Assembly: GCA_019009955.1 (NCBI GenBank)
Contig: CM032233.1
Span: forward strand, 62,753,501-62,817,500
DNA from: Riptortus pedestris
Lineage: Eukaryota > Arthropoda > Insecta > Hemiptera > Alydidae
Reading direction: 5' to 3'
DNA length: 64,000 nucleotides
Both the position numbers and the translations under genes were made by a program. The notes beneath the pieces were generated by a model. The model saw only the letters and a list, made by a program, of their open reading frames with translations, did not search any database and was not told where the DNA came from. The number at the start of each line of letters is the position of its first letter. Within the stretch, counting starts at the first letter, position 1. Below, piece after piece: positions 56,771-64,000 of this stretch.

Positions 56771-58994
56771 CTAAATATTTAATATCTAACTTATATAAAA
56801 AATATTTCTTATCACTTAAGAAATAACTTCTACGATTCTGTTATCGTTTAAGCCATAAACGATAACAAAATTTGTGACGAAGCTACATGCTAAGTTTATG
56901 TAGTTTATTTTTTCTTGTTAAGAATATATTTGTATATATACTGAGTAAACTTTGTAATGTGGTAACAAATTTTACTAAAATCTCATTGATATAATATACA
57001 ATATTTACATTACATCGTACAATATATTCCTGTAGCAATGAAATTTCCTAAATAGATTAGAACATTTTTTTTTAAAAATTAAGTGTCTTCTGGCGTATTG
57101 ATTTTCTTTCAATTGAATGTTAAATGCAGTAAATATTAATATCTTATGTGATATAATAAGGAAGCTAGTCTATTTGCGAAGTGCACCCTAATCTTTAAAA
57201 AAAACTGTTTTCATTCTAGTTTTAATGCTATACTTGATGCCCATTGCTTCCTTATACATTTATGTTACATGAACACATGTTGAGTTGAGCTGGATTTGAT
57301 GTTATTTCAAAAAAACTAAGCGCGTATTTAGGAGTAGGCTGAGTCACCCTTTGTTTATCGGCGTGTTCTGATCTCAGCTGCCACTTGACAGGGCCTGAGA
57401 GTTGCAGGGTTTTGTACTCTTAACGAGACTGCTGCTCCTCCTGTCCTACTTTCACTTTAAGTCGGAGCTGAGCAAAATTTAACATTGACGAGGGGTAGCA
57501 ACAATTTATTTAAAACGTTAAAAGTTCAATTTTTAAAAATTAATATTAATAAAAAATTGAATTGTGGCCAAGCTGACCTCTTGACCATCCGAAGTGCCGC
57601 TACGTGGGTATTTAAACCCATTTTCTTCGGTAAATGAAAATATCGTTCTATGTTTATTCATTCTGAAACACAACCTAAATATTTTTACAAAATTTATTGC
57701 CTGTATAAAAAGTTTAATATTCAACTTTATTACATTCTACAGAAGAAATACAAATAAAATTTTCAATTTATGGGACATATTACATGTGTTCTGGAAACGC
57801 CTATATTAATTAAAAATACAATTGGTGTTTCATGACTTCCTTAGAGTACTTTGAAGCTTGGATTACAAGGGGGAAAGCATTGAGGAATTTCTCCGAATTA
57901 GAGTCCTTGTCACCAACTTGATCTTGAGAATAACAAACAATTAAATTTAAATCAGAAGATTTTTTTTATGAAAAAATGTTTTTCATACGATAAAATATAA
58001 ATAGACAATGTCTCAAATAACGTATAACACTTTCACAAGTTTTTTCTAAGAATAATTGTTTCCTCAAATATAAAAGTTGACATCACGTGAAATTGATGAT
58101 TTTTTTCTTGTCAAACATGGCTTATTTTACAAATTGGAACGCTCAATGGAAGAAGGCTAGCTATGCCAATAACAATACTTTAACGATAAGCTCTTTAGAA
58201 TAAAGTTAATATTAATATTTTTTTATTTGAGAGAGTAATTGTTTGAATTAGTCTGGTCTGGGATTTTTAATAGCTGCGCCAGTCTTCTACCGACCAACCA
58301 GTAAATTCCATTTACAAAATCAGGAATTGAAAAACATTTAATAATCTTAAATCCAGGAAAGATTTGTGACAATAATGCCCAGCAGAGGTAAATTGCAATT
58401 CCATTCCCTTAGAGCCCACTAGTAGAATGCTTGAGTCTTCAATAAACGTATTTGGGAGTAGGTTCAATATGTATGAGATCAAAAAGAAAATCTCGTAAAT
58501 TTTGAGTGGAACTAGTATTTCCTGTTTTCATCATTCCGTTTCTTGTTCTCATTTGTTTCCTTTGAGTGAATTCATATTCCTTCTGGAGTACCTCTTTCAA
58601 CAAACTCATAATACCTAGATTACTTATCTTGAATACGTTGGATTAGTGTCTCTTTACTCCACTATTGAAATGACATTCCTCAACTACTTATGTTCTCAAT
58701 GTATGCTCTGCCTTTACGTTCATTATGTTAACTTTGATTCTATCAGCAAAATTTGTTCATTATCCTAATATGTGATATGCTTTTAATAATATCTGAGATC
58801 TATACTATGCCAATTAATGGAATTATGAATTCAATTGATCCCTATGGGGAAATTTTAATTGTTTTGGAATCATAAATACATTCATATTTTTTTTTAAGTT
58901 ATTTTGCCTTCAACTAAATGATCACACACACAAATGCTTGCGCTCACAGACACATAAAGGCAAAATCTCACACACATAATTTAGGTTGGGATGG
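56771..58994. other. Unique sequence with a GC-richer patch
   Basis: The patch at 57340-57475 (CAGCTGCCACTTGACAGGGC) is less AT-rich but has stops in all frames. No repeat or gene recognised elsewhere. Confidence 0.45.
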
Positions 58995-59290
58995 TAGGCT
59001 CTAGAGATCCATCAGCCGCCCAAGGGGTATTTGGTCAATTCGACGTACAGCACCCGATAACCAAGGAGGACCTGGAATGGGGTTTCTCCTGTTATGTTAT
59101 CCTAGGCTTGGGGCTCACCATCATTCGTCAGATGGATTTATTTACTAGACTCTCACTATTCCTGTACTTTCTCAACACGCTAGTGTCTGTTGAACTAAAT
59201 TTCCCACTTAAATTAGTGAGGATCGAATCCGCAACTGTTTTAACGCCAATAATTTTCATTGATTGCTAAATAACCCCTTGAGAAGGAGTG
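58995..59290 (-). mobile_element. Candidate second tRNA-derived SINE
   Basis: Reversed B box GGATCGAATCCGCAAC at 59219 (GGATTCGATCC on the minus strand), a possible A box TTAGCAATCAATGA upstream of it, and a body with GTGTTGAGAAAGTACAGG-like sequence down to about 58995. Only one copy is in the window, so family status is unproven. Confidence 0.45.
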
Positions 59291-59550
59291 GTTGGTGGCA
59301 CTGGGAACGCGTCGGGGATGAAATAAATGACTATTCTGCCTTATGGCTAAAAGAACATTCTTAAATAATAAATGATCAGTGTATAAATCTAGTGTATACG
59401 CAGATATACGAAACAAGTAAAGTAAAATTAAGATTATTGTAAATTTTTTAAGAAGTTTTCAATAATTTGCTCATTGAATTCAACCTACAAGCTATTTTTT
59501 TTAATCCGAGGAAATCTGCTGAATAAGTTGCCTACATCGCAATGATCAAC

Positions 59551-59803
59551 GATGTATAACAATTTTTAAATTAAATTATTCATTAACGTCCGCTTTTTGC
59601 AACTAGGGCTAATTGGGACGGGTTATCTACAGGTCACTACCCTTTTCTAGCCAGGGAGGGTCTAAGAATGTTATTCAATGAATTTCGCCACTAAATCATT
59701 TTCTGTGCCCAGGCTAGAATCGAACTCGTCACTCTAGGTTTATCATGTGAGATTAAGGTCAACGCTTGAACTCACATGGCTAACCTGAGCCCAAGATGTA
59801 TAA
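59551..59803 (-). mobile_element. tRNA-derived SINE, third copy
   Basis: On the minus strand: GGGCTCAGGTTAGCCATGTG, B box GAGTTCGATTCTAGCCTGGG, CCTGGCTAGAAAAGGGTAGT, CTGTAGATAACCCGTCCCAA and an A/T-rich tail. GATGTATAA occurs on both sides (59551-59559 and 59795-59803) as a likely target duplication. Confidence 0.88.
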
Positions 59804-60080
59804 AAAGAAATCTTTTCAAACATGGGTAAAGTGGAGGGAAAATCTACGTTACTAAGACATGAAACCCTGAGCAGCCCAGACCCTTCAGTACGAAACTTTG
59901 TCATTTGTCATTAATTCAATAAAATCTTACACATCTTTCTAAAATACTCATACATAATGGATAACAAGTAATAACTCCTTCTTCCTTTCGAAACGGAAAT
60001 GTCTTTTGTAAATCAGAAGATATGACAAGTTATATTTTGCAAACCACAGGGGATCGCGGCGAAAACATAATTTTTTTATT

Positions 60081-60240
60081 ATTATTACAACCGACGTCTT
60101 CGGGTGTTGACCGTGTCTTTAGGTTTCTGACCGACGTTTCGCCAGACACAATTCAAGCTTCCTCAAGGCTCTCTCTGAGTCTGATGAGTTTCAATTCAGG
60201 CGATTTAACCCAGATGTGTGTCTTGTCTGGTGGACCGTGG
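60081..60240. repeat. Possible foldback-type repeat remnant
   Basis: Contains GACCGACGTCTTCGGGTG, CTGACCGACGTTTCGCCAGA and CTTCCTCAAGGCTCTC. The ACGTTTCG and CTTCCTCA style motifs resemble common foldback repeats. No second copy here. Confidence 0.3.
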
Positions 60241-60676
60241 AAGTCTACGAGTATATTTAAAACTTTTTTTTTTCAATGATTCATATTAAATGCCGTAATT
60301 AAAAACTGTATGTCCAGTGAATGAAAATATGTTTGGCGAAATCAACTAAATATATGTATATCATTTCGGTTTTTTAAGCTGTTATAGCCAGAGCATTCTA
60401 ACGTTGAGTGTCATCAACACACCTAGCCTCTACACAGTTAAGCCTCCCAAAAGGATGAGGGACGAATTAATCAGGGTTTCATTTTCATGGCTGCACTGAA
60501 TTTCATGAAATGATGTCAATTTTGTGAATGTATACTATAATTATAATATTACCGTCCAGGCTCTAATACGTTCGTTACTAGTTTCTACTCAATCCTTTAC
60601 TTGCGTAGACGCAACTTCCATAACCATCAAAGGATTTTCGTATCCTTAATGAAAACCTTTATGTGTGTATGTGTGT

Positions 60677-60689
60677 ATATATATATATA

Positions 60690-60720
<31 letters not shown>
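60677..60720. repeat. (TA)n microsatellite
   Basis: TA run with one TCTA interruption. Confidence 0.95.
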
Positions 60721-60724
<4 letters not shown>

Positions 60725-60785
60725 ATTTGAAAACCAATTCTTCTGCACATATTATCGAACTAAATACTTATTTTTTCTTTTACAG

Positions 60786-60854
60786 ATTGGCTGTGCTATT
60801 TTTGACTATTTCATTGGGGATACTCTGGGATACTATTGCAGGATTATTTGATTT
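60786..60854 (+). CDS. Possible 69-bp exon coding a hydrophobic segment
   Basis: The acceptor TTTTTTCTTTTACAG ends at 60785 and a consensus donor GTAAGT starts at 60855. In the phase skipping one base the exon is open end to end and reads LAVLFLTISLGILWDTIAGL FDL, one membrane-spanning helix in length. The in-phase alternative (IGCAIFDYFIGDTLGYYC) meets a TGA just before the donor. These are the best splice borders seen in the window, but the exon is short and isolated. A TA tract at 60677-60720 would lie in the intron. Confidence 0.33.
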
Positions 60855-61269
60855 GTAAGTAAATTGTTATTTTTTTTTTAACCAATTGGGCTTACGGTGA
60901 TAGTAGCTAAAACATTTGCTGCTTGGGCAGAAGGGCCCTGGTATGTTTCACCTTGTGGTTCATCTCACATCTGTGAGATTATGGAGTTTTGTTCTCCAGT
61001 CCGTATGCATCTCTGCCCAACCTGCTGTGTTGCTATTGGGTTGATGTGGAATTAATGCAGGTTCCCTTCATTGCAATATCTTAATACCAATTCTGTAAAT
61101 AAAGCTAATTCATTCCGTATATATCATAATAAACCCTATCTTATACCCTCTCTTTCACCATGAATTTAATCAGTAAAATCTTTTTATTCAGTGTGTTTGA
61201 AGGTTATAAGTTGAAAATGTCGAAGTGGAATTTCCGTTAAATTTATTTTTACAAATTTAAATTTGTAAT

Positions 61270-62304
61270 TTAAGGCACAGCGCTGAGCAAACAGCTCGTA
61301 TTATTAATGAAGTGTGGGGTAAGGGGACTAGAAACGAATGCATGGCACCGTTGGTTCCAGATGTTTCGCAGTGGAGATTTTAACTTCACTGGAAAGCAAG
61401 GAAGGTCGTGGCCGCCATTCTTCAGTTGACAACGACCAGCTGAAGACAATAGTTGAAGAAGACACAACCGAAACCACCCGAGAAACGGTGGTAGAACTCG
61501 GCGTGAATCAATCCACTGTTGTACGCCACTTGGAGGCAATTGGAAAGATAAAAAAGTTGACCAAGTGGGCGCCGCATCAATTAAACGACCACCAAAAAAA
61601 TCGCCGCATTGAAATCTGTTCTATGCTTTTTGCCACGTCACTAAAATGATCCATTTCTCGATCGTATTGTGACGTGCGATGAAAAATGGATCTTGGACGA
61701 CAACAGAAGGCGTTGTAGTCAATGGCTGGGCATAGATGAAGAACCGAAACATTTCCCAAAGCCCAACCTGCACCCAAAAAAAGTACTGGGGGCGTTATCC
61801 ACTACAGATTTGGATCGGGGCGAGACTACAACTGCGGACAAGTACCGTCAAGAAATTGATAATATGAATCGGAAGTTGCACCATCTTTGCCCAACATTGG
61901 TTAATCGGAAGGGGCCGATCATTCTCCATGATAATGCCAGACCACGCGTTACACAACCAACGCTACTGCGTCTGCACGAGTTGGGTTACAAAGTTCTTCA
62001 ACATACACATTATTCACCTGACCTCTCTCCTGCAGACTTCCACTTTTTTTTTGGCAACTGGAAACCATTTTGAGGGAGAACATTTTTCTAAACCAGGATG
62101 GAATTGAAAATTCTTTTCGTGAGTTCATTGTATCTAGGGATCCTGATTTTTTTTTTCGGCTGGGATAAGAAAGCTTGTTGGAAGTTGGCAAATGTGCAAT
62201 ATTTTTGACCAAAACTACTGAGATTAAATGTAGTTAAAGTGAAGATATGGCGTATTATCAATGAATATTAAGGGAAAACCTGTATTAATTTCTCATCGAC
62301 CCAA
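61270..62304 (+). pseudogene. Mariner transposase, inactivated
   Basis: Plus strand, several frames. The first readable part is the N-terminal helix-turn-helix region (ARIINEVWGKGTRNE; WFQMFRSGDFNF; VDNDQLKTIVEED; NQSTVVRHLEAIGKIKKLTK). A frameshift follows near 61645, then IVTCDEKWILDDNRRR with the first catalytic Asp, HFPKPNLHPKKV, a deletion of about 15-20 residues, RKGPIILHDNARPRVTQPTL with the second Asp, and YSPDLSPADFHFF with the third Asp. The DD34D layout is that of mariners of the SETMAR/cecropia type. A TGA stops the frame at 62073, and relics run on to about 62210. The right terminal repeat (reverse complement ATTGGGTCGATGAGAAATTA) ends at 62304 followed by TA. The left repeat is not recognisable. 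Confidence 0.9.
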
Positions 62305-62508
62305 TATGTGAAAATAAATTAATGGGTTTCGAGTTTAGTATCACCCACATTGTCTCCCTTATGTGATTTCTGTAGTTCATCATCTGGCAACATGTTGGGG
62401 AAGTATTTTCCTCATATTAAATGAGTAGGGCTTGTTTTTTTATGTAATTTTTACGTAGAAGAGTCCTAATTATGAATGTTATTTTACTTTTATGTGCTTA
62501 ATTAAAAA

Positions 62509-62680
62509 TTAAAGTCAGTCGGTGAACCAAAGAAAATGGTCCTATTTTTTAAATATATTTGATATTACTATTAAAATCTTTGAAAAACAAAATTGGAATT
62601 ATTTTTCAAAGATTTTAATAGTCATATCAAATGTATTTAAAAAATAGGACCATTTTCTTTGGTTCACCGACTGACTTTAA
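62509..62680. repeat. Long near-perfect hairpin, ~79-bp arms
   Basis: TTAAAGTCAGTCGGTGAACC with AAAGAAAATGGTCCTATTTT (left) is mirrored at the right end (GGTTCACCGACTGACTTTAA). Only about two mismatches were seen, and the loop is about 14 bases (AAAATTGGAATTAT). It could be a very young MITE or a source of hairpin RNA. Confidence 0.9.
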
Positions 62681-63837
62681 CTTTGTTCATAAAACAGATA
62701 GATAATTTTAGTTTATCTTGTTGCTGGGTCATTTAAAATTCACAAGGCTTTGTGGTGTATTGAGGTATCTAATTTAATATTTAGATAGATGAGCACACAG
62801 ATCATTTAAGATGGTCTGTAAGACATTTCATTGAATATATGATGAATGCTTTCTTATTTTCTAACAAAAAAACTATGCACTGTTTATAATTTATTATTTG
62901 GTAATGAGGCACAAATGTATAACGAATGTAAAGAAATGTAGTCAGTAGATTTTAGGGAATTCATTATTGTTTGTGTCTAAGCCTTGGTGAATGCCTGAAT
63001 TTCCTACCTAAATATTAAAGAAGAAAAGTAAACCAATGTTTAATATTTGTTTGTATTAGACGGATATGTACAACTCGGCTGGGATGGTTGCCCAAGTCCT
63101 GCCGCCATCCAGTTGGATGCTCAACCATCTGATTCTGCCAATCAAGCCAAACATTTTCCAAATTGAACGCCTCTCCTTAAAATATTTTAAAAATGATACA
63201 ATAGTCACAGCGTAAAGTAGGTTGCTTTTTCAAGTGTAAATCAGTATTGAAGTGTTTTTCGTATTCTTACTGTCCCTGCAAATAAATAAACATTAGTGAA
63301 AATGATCTCTAATGTTTATTTATGTGCTCAGTAGTATCATCAAGGTATTAGAATTGGATTCCAAATGAAATTGTATACTCATGTTGGCACTTCACCTTGG
63401 CTTGCTTGGCCAAACATTTAATTTTATATTTTACAGGTTTCTTTTTATTTATTTATTTAATATTGTTTTGAATTCGTTTAATGAAGAGGATGCATCTGAG
63501 GTTTTAATAAACTTTATAGTGTTTAAATTATTTAATTCCCTATTTCCCTATTTCGAGTGCTAAGCTATTGCAATTGAATCTTATTTTCTATATTAAAATA
63601 CATTTTATTTTGTTTTATATTTATGTTATACTGAATATCGTAAGATTGATGCTTTAAGAGTGTTAAATTCTACAATTCATCGTCTTGAAGATTTCTACTG
63701 TATTTAAAAAACAACTAAAAAGGAGACCATTTAAACTCTACAGTGTAGCCACTAGTGTGGTGTCTAGCTTAAGGTAGGTTTTCTCTCATATTGTTCTGTT
63801 ACGATAACCTCATCTGAGACGATAGGCCAGCTGCTGG
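62681..63837. other. AT-rich unique sequence, nothing identified
   Basis: No repeat, RNA gene or supported coding frame. Confidence 0.5.
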
Positions 63838-63965
63838 TGGGAAATCTGCCACTGCGACAGACATTTAGCGGATCTGCCATTGAGGTTATGCTGTGTTTTC
63901 CTAATTTTTCTTTAAATGTCTATCGATAGTACATAGAAGCGTGTCGAAAATGCGGTACGTTTTTA
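63838..63965 (+). mobile_element. Two old HLE ends head to tail
   Basis: GTGGGAAATCTGCCACTGCG with ACAGACATTT (a decayed 3' end, 63838-63865) is followed directly by AGCGGATCTGCCATTGAGGT (a decayed 5' end) and a 5' block with ATGTCTATCGATAGTACATA. The window ends inside or just after it. Confidence 0.65.
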
Positions 63966-64000
63966 CAAAAAATGAAATTTTATATCTCGATTTCTAGAGA

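Overview
This is nuclear DNA of an animal, most likely an invertebrate. It is very AT-rich, full of (TA)n microsatellites and dominated by transposable elements (TEs). The TE families seen are Tigger/pogo, mariner, Merlin, hAT, non-LTR retrotransposons whose C-terminal tails resemble those common in arthropods, and tRNA-derived SINEs. There are no operons, bacterial ribosome-binding sites, CRISPR arrays or phage genes. An arthropod is my best guess; the species cannot be named from the sequence.

The main occupant is one repeat family, called HLE (Helentron-like element) below, present as about 30 copies and fragments on both strands. In its own orientation the consensus layout is: a 5' end AGCAGATTTCCC followed by a mirror GGGAAATC; a block with the motif GAGGTCCGTTCAAAAT; a (TA)n tract at a fixed place; a block starting CTCTAGCGGTCGCAATT and containing ACCGAGATATTTGCATTTTT; one of several alternative segments (types A to D); an inverted copy GGGAAATCTGCT; a hairpin ACGCAG-CCC-CTGCGT; and GACGGAC followed by T's. 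This plan (no coding capacity, subterminal inverted repeats, internal microsatellite, 3' stem-loop, T-rich insertion site) matches what is known of DINE-1/HINE elements, the non-autonomous relatives of Helentrons. The assignment is an inference.

Layout. 0.6-8.5 kb: HLE copies, including one inserted inside another (5744-6437), an unclassified 300-bp tandem repeat and a palindromic mariner derivative. 8.5-13.3 kb: mostly unique sequence with a possible minus-strand exon at 9448-9731, a foldback repeat, a LINE tail and a possible terminal exon at 12448. 13.3-16 kb: a Tigger transposon sitting in the (TA)n tract of an HLE. 16.7-23 kb: HLE copies and tandem duplications. 24.2-26.1 kb: a Merlin element with terminal repeats and target duplication, gutted of its catalytic core and carrying a LINE tail between two 306-bp direct repeats. 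27.1 kb: a SINE with a clean 13-bp target duplication. 28.4-31.6 kb: tandem HLEs, a GC-rich block, a palindromic MITE and a 390-bp CT tract. 33-48.9 kb: many HLE copies, a hAT derivative, and possible exons at 37.1, 42.0 and 46.1 kb. 49-61 kb: mostly unique, with weak exon candidates, three SINEs (one of a second type) and one HLE. 61.3-62.7 kb: a broken mariner and a 172-bp hairpin.

No intact host gene can be proven. Open runs of 40-60 codons are common by chance at this base composition, so every exon call rests on open frame plus splice-like borders and is given low confidence. The window is probably intronic or intergenic sequence expanded by TEs.
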